Of a stretch of DNA of 64,000 bases, positions 7,694 through 18,015 are shown one piece after another. The notes under the pieces were generated by a model. The model saw only the letters and a list, made by a program, of their open reading frames with translations, was not told where the DNA came from and did no database searches. The DNA is from Pyricularia pennisetigena (lineage: Eukaryota > Ascomycota > Sordariomycetes > Magnaporthales > Pyriculariaceae), in NCBI RefSeq assembly GCF_004337985.1, contig NW_021940934.1, forward strand, positions 1 to 64,000, given 5' to 3'. The number at the start of each line of letters is the position of its first letter. Within the stretch, counting starts at the first letter, position 1. The translations under genes were made by a program, and so were the position numbers.

Positions 7694-10311
7694 GACCGCC
7701 AAAAGCCTCCTCGGTAATCCAGATGTCTACGATAGCTCAGATTGGTAGTAACCCACGACCTAAATCTTTCATCATTCGAACTCAGATACAGGTTAATGGC
7801 GTAGCACTATCAGTTAAAGCTCTTTGTGACACCGGAGCAGACATTTCTCTTTTAATCAGCCCAGCAATCGCTAAACAAGCCGCAGAACGGCTAGGAGCCC
7901 GGCTTCAAAGGTTAAAAACCCCGCTACTTTTGTCGGACTACCGCAAACAGGACGCAGGACGCATTACGCACAAACTAAAAGCGACCTTGGAAATCGATGG
8001 ACGCCGGTTCAGCAACCAAATGTTTTACGTGACGGAAAGTGGACATGATATGTTTATTGGGCAGGATTGGCTAGTTGAACAGGATGTTTGGATCCACCCG
8101 AAAACGCAAACGTTCGCATGGCCTGAAACGACACCATCGTTGGCAAAATTCTCGCCAGCCATCAGACTTCCGAACATGTTGGACAAACCCGATCCGGCTG
8201 CGCAAGCCGATGCAGAGCGGCGCGACCGAGCATTCGAACNNNNNNNNNNNNNNNNNNNNNNNNNNNNNNNNNNNNNNNNNNNNNNNNNNNNNNNNNNNNN
8301 NNNNNNNNNNNNNNNNNNNNNNNNNNNNNNNNNNNNNNNNNNNNNNNNNNNNNNNNNNNNNNNNNNNNNNNNNNNNNNNNNNNNNNNNNNNNNNNNNNNN
8401 NNNNNNNNNNNNNNNNNNNNNNNNNNNNNNNNNNNNNNNNNNNNNNNNNNNNNNNNNNNNNNNNNNNNNNNNNNNNNNNNNNNNNNNNNNNNNNNNNNNN
8501 NNNNNNNNNNNNNNNNNNNNNNNNNNNNNNNNNNNNNNNNNNNNNNNNNNNNNNNNNNNNNNNNNNNNNNNNNNNNNNNNNNNNNNNNNNNNNNNNNNNN
8601 NNNNNNNNNNNNNNNNNNNNNNNNNNNNNNNNNNNNNNNNNNNNNNNNNNNNNNNNNNNNNNNNNNNNNNNNNNNNNNNNNNNNNNNNNNNNNNNNNNNN
8701 NNNNNNNNNNNNNNNNNNNNNNNNNNNNNNNNNNNNNNNNNNNNNNNNNNNNNNNNNNNCCCAAACGCCCAAGTGGTGAGCGGCGCAGATTTGGTAGACC
8801 TAATACGACAAGAGAACGAAAAGCAAAAGCTAGGCCAACACCAAGGAAAGCTGGTCGTCCCGGAAACGACTGTAGACGGACAGATCTTTTTGAGGACCGC
8901 TCTGATCCGTGAAGCTCACGAGCCCAAAATATTCGCCCACGCAGGACAGAACAAGACGATACAAACGATCAAAAGACAGTATTTTTGGGAGGGCATGAGT
9001 CAAACCATTCGGAAATACATTAAAAACTGTCACGACTGCGAGCGAAATAAAGGCAGACACGACAAGACCCCGGGCCTATTGCATCCGCTAGCGATACCGA
9101 ATTACGTTTGGGAACATGTAGCAGTTGACGGAAAGGACATGCCCAAAGACAAGTTCGGATACGACTACGTGTGGGTGTTCGTTTGCAAGTTCAGTCGCCT
9201 GATAGCCACCATCCCAGGACAGAAGACCGACACAGCAGAAATCCTAGCCTCCCGATATTACCGATACCTATACCGTTTCCTAGGACTACCTTTCGTTTGG
9301 ATTAGCGACAACGCCGGGCCGTTCATCTCCGAATTCATGGCGACGATAAATGAACTCACGGGTACTAAACACCGACACGGCAGCGCCCTGCACCCTCAAA
9401 CACAAGGTGCTGTAGAGATTACCAACCAAGAACTGGACCAAAAGCTACGGTTTTATATCGACAAATACCAAACCAGTTGGAGCGTACATTTGCCTGCTTT
9501 GGATTTTGCCCACAACGCCGCGTGGCATTCCAGCCTTGGTATGTGCCCGTTAAAGGTAGTGCTCGGGACCGAACCCCGAAACCCGCTGTCCACCGACCTG
9601 CCAACCACGACCGTTGATTCAGACCAGAAACGAAAAGCGCTGCAGATCGTCCGCCAGACTAAAGAAGTCCAAGAGTTGGCTCGCCAAAACGCGCTAAAAA
9701 CGCAGGCGAGGCAGGAAGAACAAGCCAACAAAAAGCGGCGACCAGTAGATTTTGGGGTTAACGACTATGTTTTCGTCAAGAAAAAAGGGTTTCCGACGAC
9801 CACACCGACGACCAGACTGGATTCACAGTGGACCGGACCATGGCAGATTTTAGAAGAACGAGGATATAGCTATATTCTGGACGTACCTGAATCGTTTAAA
9901 GGAAAAAACTTGTTCCACGCAGACCGCCTCCGCAAAGCCGCAATGGACCCATTACCACAACAGAAAAGAGAGCCACCTCCGCCAGAAGAGATCAACGGAG
10001 AACCAGAGTTTGTGGTCGATAAAGTTCTAGTGTCCCGATTATTTGGCCGGAGTAAGACATTGCAATACCAGGTCGCATGGCAAGGATGTGATCCAGACGA
10101 CACGTGGTACCCGGCTGAAAACTTCAAAAATTCAGCGACAGCCCTTGACGACTTCCACAAGAAGTATAAAGATGCCGCAGGACCGCCGAAGCGATTGGCA
10201 ATCTGGATAAAAGCCGCTGCCGAGGATAAGTTGGACGAACCGAATCAGGAGGATAATGTGGCAGAGCATGGAGAGTTGAACGGTAAAAGGAAAAAGCGAC
10301 GACATGGTTAA
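7690..10311 (+). CDS. Gypsy pol polyprotein (interrupted by N gap)
   Basis: The open frame is 873 codons including 520 Ns. Visible parts in order: aspartic protease with Asp-Thr-Gly-Ala at residues 47-50; [gap where RT and RNase H belong]; integrase HHCC zinc finger (His...His...Cys-His-Asp-Cys, about 8900-9050); integrase core with Asp of AVDGKD, Asp of ISDNAG and Glu of AVEITNQ; and a C-terminal chromodomain (about 10003-10160) that in this clade guides integration to chromatin marks. The frame opens with GTG; the first ATG is at 7723, so expression is more likely by frameshift from gag than by a separate start. No stop is seen outside the gap. Confidence 0.85.
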   Translation: MRPPKASSVIQMSTIAQIGSNPRPKSFIIRTQIQVNGVALSVKALCDTGADISLLISPAIAKQAAERLGARLQRLKTPLLLSDYRKQDAGRITHKLKATLEIDGRRFSNQMFYVTESGHDMFIGQDWLVEQDVWIHPKTQTFAWPETTPSLAKFSPAIRLPNMLDKPDPAAQADAERRDRAFEXXXXXXXXXXXXXXXXXXXXXXXXXXXXXXXXXXXXXXXXXXXXXXXXXXXXXXXXXXXXXXXXXXXXXXXXXXXXXXXXXXXXXXXXXXXXXXXXXXXXXXXXXXXXXXXXXXXXXXXXXXXXXXXXXXXXXXXXXXXXXXXXXXXXXXXXXXXXXXXXXXXXXXXXXXXXXXPNAQVVSGADLVDLIRQENEKQKLGQHQGKLVVPETTVDGQIFLRTALIREAHEPKIFAHAGQNKTIQTIKRQYFWEGMSQTIRKYIKNCHDCERNKGRHDKTPGLLHPLAIPNYVWEHVAVDGKDMPKDKFGYDYVWVFVCKFSRLIATIPGQKTDTAEILASRYYRYLYRFLGLPFVWISDNAGPFISEFMATINELTGTKHRHGSALHPQTQGAVEITNQELDQKLRFYIDKYQTSWSVHLPALDFAHNAAWHSSLGMCPLKVVLGTEPRNPLSTDLPTTTVDSDQKRKALQIVRQTKEVQELARQNALKTQARQEEQANKKRRPVDFGVNDYVFVKKKGFPTTTPTTRLDSQWTGPWQILEERGYSYILDVPESFKGKNLFHADRLRKAAMDPLPQQKREPPPPEEINGEPEFVVDKVLVSRLFGRSKTLQYQVAWQGCDPDDTWYPAENFKNSATALDDFHKKYKDAAGPPKRLAIWIKAAAEDKLDEPNQEDNVAEHGELNGKRKKRRHG
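8240..8759. other. Assembly gap, 520 N
   Basis: Run of N inside gypsy pol. The open frame is in phase on both sides, but the gap length need not be real. Confidence 0.99.
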
Positions 10312-10369
10312 CTTGACAAGAGCCTCGCATGATCTCCTGCGTCGACATACGAGGTTTGGAAGGGGGTAG

Positions 10370-10566
10370 TGTGACATTTGGACCATGAGATCACCAGACC
10401 CTAACCCTGACCCCTGACCAACGACCCACCAGGGTGATACCTTTATCGACGTCCGTCACGTCAAGCTCAGAACTTTGTTTGTTTCCTTTCTTCTGCTCAG
10501 AGTAGAATCTTCGTCGATAGGTGCCAATAGACTAGCTTCCGTGCTATGCTTACCCTGGCCGTGACA
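10370..10566 (+). repeat. 3' LTR of gypsy element (family 2, 197 bp)
   Basis: Same sequence as 5957-6153. Preceded by a polypurine tract at about 10357-10369. Followed by ccata, which does not match the left flank. Confidence 0.9.
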
Positions 10567-11679
10567 CCATAGTGCGGCAGCTTGAGACGATGACATCAGC
10601 CTAAGGCCAGCATATCCTGAGTCTCACCCGAGAAATTTGAAAGTGCTATAACCAAAGAAAGGTCGGGGGCTCAATTGGGCGCAGTCTTGGGTTCAAGGAT
10701 TCCTAAAACGTTGTGTACAAATGAGGAGATCTATGGGTGCGTTGCTGGTTGGACATCATAGATAACAGCCCAAGCTCGGACGACAGTTTCCTCCCACCTC
10801 CCAAGATCTTCTTCGTCGGGGACAAAGTTCGATTACTGTTTTATAATCAACTGTGCGTCCGCTTTCGAACAGCCGGCTATGGAGGCGGCCAACAGGACTG
10901 GCACATGGTTATCGAGATACTGCGTCGCAGGACGCCCGGAACATCAATCAGTCATACCTACTTTGGCCCCTAAGCACCTTTGAAAACAAGCGAACTGGGC
11001 GCTCGTTGTTCGCGAATTGACCAAGCCTTTCTATTAGGTGCCATGCATACGTTTGAGCCTTTTACGAGATGCTCATTAGTCCACCCGGTATTGCTGCGTA
11101 AAGGCAAAGTCCACCAAAGCTAGCAAAATCAGGAAGGTGGGGGAGAAACAAAAACAACAACAACGGATGGCCGAATTCTGTTGTAAGTCTACAGCGCGCT
11201 AACAAAGAAGTTCAATGCATATCCGCCCAGTGCATGGCCTCCTTTTGCCAAACTATACCTCATTTGTAAACCAGATAGGGCATACAATCTTGTAAAGTGC
11301 AGATTGACATAATGTAACCCAGTTGATTGCCGCAATGCTACCCCAATTCATCCTCCCAATAAGCTGAGTGGAGGGCAAGGCAAATAGGAACAAACCCGGC
11401 ATACACCGTACCCCTTACGAAACCTACCTGACCGAAGAGAACCAGTGTAACAGCCTTTATTATGTCCAAGGCCTGGCTTCAATCCCACGACTCTCTACTT
11501 TCGTCCTGTCGCCAATCACATCACACCACCGTGCTTATTCGCAATCTAGAATTTTTCCGGCGCTTTTAGTGATTGTTGGGTTGCATTGCAGGCGCTATTT
11601 GACGAGTACGACAAGCGGTAAACTCGGCTAAAAGTTTTTTTTTTCAGTCTATCGGATGTGGCTTGCAGGTTCCCCCCCC
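10567..11679. other. Gene-poor DNA with old repeat fragments
   Basis: No convincing gene. Around 11330-11420 is a diverged copy of dispersed repeat B (listed at 12030-12340). Small ORFs here look random. Confidence 0.4.
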
Positions 11680-11793
11680 NNNNNNNNNNNNNNNNNNNNN
11701 NNNNNNNNNNNNNNNNNNNNNNNNNNNNNNNNNNNNNNNNNNNNNNNNNNNNNNNNNNNNNNNNNNNNNNNNNNNNNNNNNNNNNNNNNNNNN
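11680..11793. other. Assembly gap, 114 N, flanked by poly-C
   Basis: Eight C precede the gap and eighteen C follow it, so the gap most likely sits in a long C homopolymer that stopped assembly. Confidence 0.99.
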
Positions 11794-11811
11794 CCCCCCC
11801 CCCCCCCCCCC

Positions 11812-11935
11812 TAATGTGCCTCAACAGTATAGCAGTCAAAGTTTTGCACAGGGAAGCTTGCTAGATTCTGACTGTGGTAATTTTCCGTACTTTTAACCAA
11901 AGAGTTCTGGCTCGAAAACTATCTGTTTCCAGCGA
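11812..11935 (+). repeat. Dispersed repeat A, copy 1
   Basis: It shares an ordered set of words with 17885-18015 and 20040-20165: an aatgtgc start, a pair of short blocks reading cagtca and gcttgct, then a gactgtgg block and a tctgg/gtctcgaaaa block. Copies are well diverged. A poly-C tract lies beside copies 1 and 3. Confidence 0.65.
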
Positions 11936-12029
11936 AAGGTCTGCCATCTACTCCTTCTCCCACATCAATTTCTTTGCATCGGCTTGGCTTCTGTTTACAG
12001 ACTGACAGCCGAAACCTGTTGCTCTCCGA

Positions 12030-12340
12030 CGTTTCCTAGCTAACTGCCGGAATGCCACCCCAAGTTACCCTTTCAAAAGGCTCGGTGGAAGGAAAGGCCA
12101 ATAGGAACGAGTCTGTCACAAAACGCGCCCCTGACCAGCATCAACTTTACCCCCAATCCTTCGTCATGGACCCGTAACTCGCAACCAACTTTGTGTTTGA
12201 TCACATATGCACAGCGACCTGTTGGGGGTAGGAGATAATGGCAGCGCGCCCGAGTCCTCAAAGTATCCTTGCAATCTGTAAGCGAGGTGCCCACGCACTG
12301 TAGCTCCATTGTCGATGGCTCCCCAGTCTGCATCCTTGCA
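12030..12340 (+). repeat. Dispersed repeat B, best copy
   Basis: It matches 22030-22335 in order over about 300 bp (shared blocks include ggccaatagga, ccagcatcaact and gcgaggtgccca) and, more weakly, 11330-11420, 20225-20290 and 23645-23700. In copies 1 and 3 it follows repeat A, so A and B may be parts of one unit. No coding sense. Confidence 0.65.
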
Positions 12341-12734
12341 GCAGGCACAGTTCATCAGGGGGCCTCCTAATGAGTGCATCTGCGGTCACAGGCAGATCTT
12401 TACACATACTAATATGGTCGTATTGCTGAAGCTAGCCGGATAGTTGTGCCTATTTAGGGATGTTCGCTTACCTCTGCGCAATTACCCATGCCCAGACATC
12501 GCGTCACCGTCGTCAAATTGACATTAACGAGGGAGGTTACAAGCCAAAGGTACGTAAAATACATTGGTAGCCTGGTTGCCTACTTTCTTCTTTGGCAGGA
12601 CTCCACTTCCCTTCTATAAAAGCTTCTTGCCCTAACCTTGCCCGCTACTAACTTTTGTCTCGATCCCATCGATTCCTTCTATAGTCGCAGAACAAAGAAA
12701 ATTTGTCAATTCTTCCAACACCACAAACATCAAC
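12341..12734. promoter_or_regulatory. Upstream region of CK1-like gene
   Basis: The stretch ends in a pyrimidine-rich and then CA-rich leader directly before the ATG (ttcttccaacaccacaaac...atcaacATG), typical of fungal 5' leaders. A TATAAAA lies at about 12616, some 120 bp before the ATG. Confidence 0.4.
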
Positions 12735-13918
12735 ATGGAAGATCAGATCTTTCACAACTTCCGCATCACACATTCCTACTCTGAGAATCATGACGCTGAA
12801 AACACAATTACCGGCGAGAAAGTTAGCCTGAGGCTGAGTCCTGAGAAGCACCGACTTGAAGGTGAAATCTCAGCGTACAGATCACTTGCAGGCGGCATTG
12901 GCATCCCTCTTCTTCACTTGGGTTGCCCTGAGCTGAACGGTGGCCTGATTGTTACTACCAGGCTTGGGCCAAGTCTTCAGGACCTTTTCGAATATTGCGG
13001 TAGTCAGTTATCTCTTAAGTCGATCTTGCTCATTGCTGACCAGGTAATCTCTCGCCTGGAGCTTATGCATGGAAGATCACTTGTCCACGGGGATGTCAAA
13101 CCTGACAACTTCTGTATCGGCATCGGCACACAAGGCAACGTCATTTACGTAACTGGCCTCAGCTCAGTTTCGGCTATCAACGGAACGTGTAAGAAGTAGT
13201 TTTTCCTGAGTCTCTATGAGCGATATTCAATTAACGTCAGTTGAACAGCTTGTTGCCACGACATGGAAGCACTGGGCCGGATGCTAGTTTACCTCCGTGG
13301 TGGCACAACGTGGTCGGAGTTGGTCAAGACTCCCCTAAATGCTCTTCGCGATCGGCTCCCAGATGCGTTCTTCTTTTATTCGGATCATCTAAGCAATCTA
13401 GGCTCTAAAGGGAAGCCTGACTATAAATTTCTGCGGCAAAAGTTCCGGACGTTGTACACTGACAAGGGATATCTGCACGACTGGGTCTTTGACTGGACTG
13501 CGAAGAGATACATTGGCCAGAGCAGCAAGACCGCGACGACTGGAGAAGGACTTGTGGAACAGCCCGACTATGGTCCAATAAGTCAGCAGGAGCTTCAAAA
13601 AGAAGTGAGGCGACTCAACGGCAGGTGTGTATATGCATGACCTGAGATGAATTAATTTGAGAGTGCTGCTACTCAAAACTGGAAACGACGAGCGATATTT
13701 GCTAACTCGGCTTGGGTTTCAGTCTCCAAGGCCTACAAGATAAGATTGAACAGGATTATAAGCAAAACCCTGTGGCCATCCACCCGTCGCAATTCGAGGA
13801 GCTGCTTGATGGATATCTAAATGTAATAGGGGCCCTCGATCGCTTATCTGAGAGACAACCGCGGCCCTCAAACGATAAAATAGCCGAAATAATGTGGACA
13901 ATTATCGAGCAGATGTAG
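12735..13918 (+). CDS. Casein kinase 1-like probable pseudokinase, 3 exons
   Basis: Proposed exons 12735-13188, 13249-13624 and 13723-13918 give 341 residues in one frame. Intron 1 (60 bp) runs GTAAGA...TTAAC...CAG; intron 2 (98 bp) runs GTGTGT...CTAAC...CAG. Frame and CK1 similarity both continue across the junctions, so the stop at 13198 is intronic. CK1 landmarks: an LAGGIGIP segment (51-58), LGPSLQDLF (77-85), a catalytic loop HGDVKPDNF (118-126), the PDYxFLRQxF block and VFDW. Changes argue against activity: no glycine-rich loop, the beta-3 Lys is Arg33, HRD is HGD, and DFG plus most of the activation loop are absent (VIYVTGL replaces it). Asp120, Lys122 and Asn125 remain. A regulatory or decoy kinase fold is a reasonable inference; decay of a CK1 paralogue is the alternative. 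Confidence 0.7.
13189..13248 (+). other. Intron 1 of CK1-like gene
   Basis: Canonical GTAAGA donor, TTAAC branch-like site about 15 nt before the CAG acceptor. Phase 1. Removing it joins two CK1-like segments in frame. Confidence 0.7.
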
Positions 13919-15161
13919 GAGTTCCATCTATTTCCTTCCGGCTCACATTGATTTTTGGTACTAATGAACCACCTTTAGCTTTGGCCGGCCTGAACATGGA
14001 ATGAAGTCGGATCAGCAATCCGCCTTCTTTAGGTTAGCATACTCGACACTGGCGGTTCTCTATGTTACGGTACCTGCTTCTGAGACCATCTGGGCTCTGT
14101 ATCTCAAGAAAATTTCGGAACGCGGGTAATTAAACCATTTCTTCAATTGACAACTTCGATTTTTCATATGCTAACAGTTATACAGAGCTGAGTTTGACAG
14201 CGCTTGCCGACAAGCATGGGACACAACCAGTGGAGAATGGGCCAGGACCTCAGAGTCACAAAAGTAATGCTTTTGCTGGCATATTGGCAAGCATGAATTG
14301 GTCAATCACATGATCAACACTGAAAGGATGAAGGCAAGGAGCGCCTTGTGGCTCGTTGACGTTTTGTTTCCGCTTATTCTGATCTAATGATCTTTTGGGG
14401 TTTTACTTGCACCTTTCCCACATTGCTTTTTTACACTTTTTTCGGTAGTTGGTAGTGTCTCGAATATTTTGCAAAACCTGAACGCCGATACGTATTTGAT
14501 AATCGATACGCTATTTAGAGAACAATTAGAGTACTTTGCTCGAGTTTGTTTTGAGCATTGCCAGGTTTGAATTTCATCAGATGTCGTTGGTATTTTCTGT
14601 TCGTCATCTTTTGCTTTGGCCACAAAAACTACCTTATCTACCTTGGCAGATAAAGTCAGCCAATCACCATTTTGAATGGACAGAATATTATCCTACTAGC
14701 AAATCCTCCAACCCTTATCTGGAAACCTCTGTTAGAACGATAATAACGAAAATGGACCCATCAAACCATGTATTACGCCTCGAAAAGGACAAATAGATGT
14801 ATAAGAACCACGTTGCAGGTCGACGAGCTTCCATTGACTGGATTGCATCCGAAAGCCCCGCCGGTGTGTTATGGGTGGCTAAGGCGAAAATCGAACGACA
14901 CACGCAGTGGCCTGCTCGCCTTTTCGCGGCCGGCTTTCCTCCCAATGAACTTTATACAAGGCATGCATCACGGGCGAGTGACTGGGACGCCTAACTGATA
15001 GCGACTTGAAACACATGACATAACGTTGCAACTGAGAGAAAAACTCCTTGAGTGCTTTAGAGTGCACGAGCTAGAATACAGAAACTGACTCTGAAAGTTC
15101 GCGCTAAAGCAGGATCAGAATAGGCCATGATGATGGGTGCAAGGCACAAAATAGGCTGTAG
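13919..15161. other. Gene-poor stretch
   Basis: Between the CK1-like gene and the NAT gene. An A/T-rich part with short random ORFs; nothing recognised. Confidence 0.4.
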
Positions 15162-16274
15162 TTAAATCGTCTCATCGTCAAAAGCTGTTCCAAACCAAGA
15201 ACCCCTAATCTCACTTGCAGTGCCCTTAATTCCCTCCAACTCCTCTTTGTCAAGGACAATTCCAAAATATAACCGAATAGCCTCAACACGTTCCGCTTCG
15301 GTGCGGAACTCAAGGCTCAGTTTCAAATTCCCTTCCCTCCGCCATTTCAACCTATTCTGATATAGCACAATAGAGCCGTCCAGCTCGCCATCCATGACAT
15401 CTTTCATATTCGTTCTCCCAGGTGCAGTTAGGGGCTCATTTGATGTTGTGAATCGCTGAAGCAACAATTCACGTGATGCGAAACATGTGCGGCTCATGCC
15501 ATGCGTGTTTAGGATCTCGATATCCTCGGGCAGGAACTCAAAGTCCGAGTTGAAACAGCACATTGGCTGCCACTCCTCACCAGGGCCATGTCGGAACTGA
15601 TATACCCATAGCCGCCTAGTCTGATCGACCTGCTGTGCAATCGCCTGTTTCACTACTCGCATCTCCGCTTGAGGTCCTATGTGCTGTAGACCGTTCGGTT
15701 CAATGCCTCCCGTTCCCTCGAGCAATGGTACAGGCTTGGGTGGACCGTATCCACCAAAGCCCACATCGAGCAAATAGTGTACGCCACCGATCTTAACAAT
15801 ATTAACACAATGCACAAGTCCGCCGAATCTGCCGTTGCAGGGCTCAAAGACTCGCGAACCTGCCAATATAACGTCGAATCCCAGCGACAGGAGGACCGTA
15901 TTGAGCAATTGGTTCGTTTCAAAGCACCAACCACCGCGGCGGTGGCGGACAATCTTCTCATAGAGACGCGTCGGCGAAACACCGAGCCCTTTGTGCCAGG
16001 AGTAATGAGCCTGAAGATTCTCATAAGGCACGCTGACAAGATGGTGCTTCTTGAGAAGGGTAAGGTAGGCTAGCTGTTGAACAGATGTAAGTTTGCTGAC
16101 GGAGAAGATTCGCTGTGTAGGAGAAAGGTGAATTCGATTGAAATATTCAGTTATTTCGAAGTTGGCGTATCTTGGCCGCTTGCATTGCTGAGCTTGTGCT
16201 GTGCTGATGAAGCGAGCCGATAATAATTGGCGCGACAGGCCTCGGAAACAGACTGACGTTTTAGGGGTGATCAT
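15162..16274 (-). CDS. Arylamine N-acetyltransferase
   Basis: One uninterrupted 370-residue frame. NAT enzymes move acetyl (in some fungi malonyl) from CoA to arylamines and hydrazines by a Cys-His-Asp triad. The triad is visible: Cys117 in RRGGWCFE, His155 in FGGLVHCVN and Asp170 in YLLDVGFGG. The PYENLQ segment (84-89) is the usual N-terminal marker. The first about 28 residues are rich in Arg, Ser and Leu without acidic residues, like a mitochondrial presequence, and extend beyond the usual start of the family. Fungal relatives are known to detoxify plant-derived aromatic amines; applying that here is inference. It stands alone in repeat-rich DNA and looks intact. Confidence 0.93.
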   Translation of the reverse strand: MITPKTSVCFRGLSRQLLSARFISTAQAQQCKRPRYANFEITEYFNRIHLSPTQRIFSVSKLTSVQQLAYLTLLKKHHLVSVPYENLQAHYSWHKGLGVSPTRLYEKIVRHRRGGWCFETNQLLNTVLLSLGFDVILAGSRVFEPCNGRFGGLVHCVNIVKIGGVHYLLDVGFGGYGPPKPVPLLEGTGGIEPNGLQHIGPQAEMRVVKQAIAQQVDQTRRLWVYQFRHGPGEEWQPMCCFNSDFEFLPEDIEILNTHGMSRTCFASRELLLQRFTTSNEPLTAPGRTNMKDVMDGELDGSIVLYQNRLKWRREGNLKLSLEFRTEAERVEAIRLYFGIVLDKEELEGIKGTASEIRGSWFGTAFDDETI

Positions 16275-16714
16275 TATTGTAGCTTGCTTGCTACAGAGGG
16301 ATTTGATGTAAAGATTTTTTTCTTCATTCTAGAGTCTTCGGAAAAACTGAAGTTGGTGCGGTCAGTTGAAATATGTGACCACGGAATCAGTAGCCTTTAT
16401 GTCATCTCGACTGCTTGCGTTAAAACATTCTCCATAGGCAGAAAGGCTCAAGACACCTAGACCGCCATGCGCTCCGTAGGGCAGATGAAAGAATTTGATA
16501 ATCCTCTAGACCCTTGACATATTGCGCGGAACGTGTACGCGTTCAGCACCATATGGGATTTACAGCCCCAGGATTTTACCGTTAGCGGAATGCTGGGGCG
16601 TCACATTGCAACCTCTCCATGTGCTACGCATGTTGACGATTTAATGCAAATTTTTGCTCATGCGTGACCAGAACAGGGACAAGATGTTGGTGATGTGATG
16701 TAAATAGCTGCAGC
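16275..16714. other. Upstream region of NAT gene
   Basis: About 440 bp without credible ORFs; likely holds the promoter of the minus-strand NAT gene. No specific element is identified. Confidence 0.35.
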
Positions 16715-17405
16715 GAGTGATGTTGTAAAATCACAACCCTGGACGTTTTTTTGTCTCCGTGATGAGGTTGAACTGGTGCTATCTTAATGCCGGCGATGAG
16801 CATTCGGCCCAGAGCCTCGGGTTTGGCGTGAAATTGGTGACGCAGTACAAATCTCATACGGTGACGCCGAAGCAGTTACCGTGTTGGGCAGGAAAAGAAG
16901 TGTTGGTGACATGATTCGAAAAAGTGGAGTTGTGACTGATATCCGTCTAAATGCTACTTCGCCGCAGGGGATTACACGTTGCAAAGTTGGTGATAAGGAC
17001 CGAAAGGCTTGGGACCAACAAAAAGACATTGCGATCCTCGCGTTCCCACCTTTCTTCGACGTGACGGGGATTGTTGCAAAAAGATAATGGGGCCAAAACA
17101 CTAGGCGTTGTGCCTAGACCGCTTGCGAAAGAGGAAAGGACAAAATGTGGGACGTACATTCTTCATTCAAAAGTCGGCTGTTTGCTCCACACTGGGTCGG
17201 CCACCGATGTCACTATTCGGTTTTGCAGCCGCGGATGTGGTTCATCTGAAAACTAATAGGTTCGCCCATTGGTCAGGAGTTGTGTAAAGTGCACCTTGCA
17301 TCCCTGTAAAAATGCCGCGTGGGTTATTTTCGCACATCACCAACATCAACCAGAAGCAACAAGGTTGTTGTCACAGAGATCTCCAAAGACCAAATTTGGA
17401 CCTTT
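16715..17405 (+). repeat. Dispersed repeat C, copy 1
   Basis: It shares ordered blocks with 58165-58765 (for example cagagcctcggg, aatgctact, tgcgatcctcg, caccaacatc and caaagaccaaatttgg/caaagaccagatttgg). The copies are diverged, and no intact frame is shared. Origin unknown. Confidence 0.55.
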
Positions 17406-17884
17406 TTCGCGGAACCTAACTAGGCGTGGACGAATAGGTACAGGAACACCCCTTGGCAGACTCAGCCTATCGAACATGCCTGAGGCAATACGTTGTACGC
17501 GTAGGACGGAAAAGCTCCCTTCCCTTCCCTTCCCTCCCCTGTGTTTACCTGTATTTACTATGACGGTCAAAATTATCGCCTACTTCTCCTCTCATTCCCA
17601 ACTCCTGCCTTATTGGTATTGCCAATACCTAAGTATTTCCTGGGACCCAACCCAAAAGCCATTTGATAGGGTGAGTTGTATGTATAATAATTTGTAGTGT
17701 TATGGCTTTTCTGTCTTTGGTTCACATTGTTTAGTCGTGCTGGTACTGCACAGGCAATCCAAACAACATCGTCTGGCAATTGAATTCCCGTTTATCGTAT
17801 TAAAATGATGGAATTCACTGGATGTTTTGTTAAAAGCGTCGAATGTGGGTCTGGGACATGGCCTAGTCGCTTGCAGGTTTGTTA

Positions 17885-18015
17885 TTAATGTGCTTCAAAA
17901 GTACAGCAGTCAAATATTTTAGCACCAAGAAGCTTGCTGAATTTTGACTGTGGTACTTTTGGGTACTTCCGGAAAGGAAGAAGAGTTTTGTCTCGAAAAT
18001 CATCCGGAGGTGGGG
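17885..18015 (+). repeat. Dispersed repeat A, copy 2
   Basis: Diverged copy of 11812-11935 and 20040-20165, here without repeat B after it. Confidence 0.6.

Larger units (their letters stand above)
5957..10566 (+). mobile_element. Ty3/gypsy chromovirus-type LTR retrotransposon
   Basis: Two identical 197-bp LTRs flank a gag ORF and a pol ORF in the -1 frame. Pol has protease, integrase zinc finger, integrase core and a C-terminal chromodomain; RT and RNase H are hidden in the N gap 8240-8759. A purine-rich tract (ggaagggggtag) precedes the 3' LTR. The 5-bp flanks differ (gtaat on the left, ccata on the right), so no target duplication is present. The drawn gap of 520 bases is too short for RT plus RNase H (about 1.3-1.5 kb in related elements), so the true element is either longer or deleted. 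Confidence 0.9.

Noticed and set aside
13189..13262. Stop codon and apparent frameshift in the CK1-like gene, suggesting a pseudogene
   Set aside because: A 60-bp intron with normal donor, branch and acceptor removes the stop and restores exactly the frame that continues the CK1 similarity.
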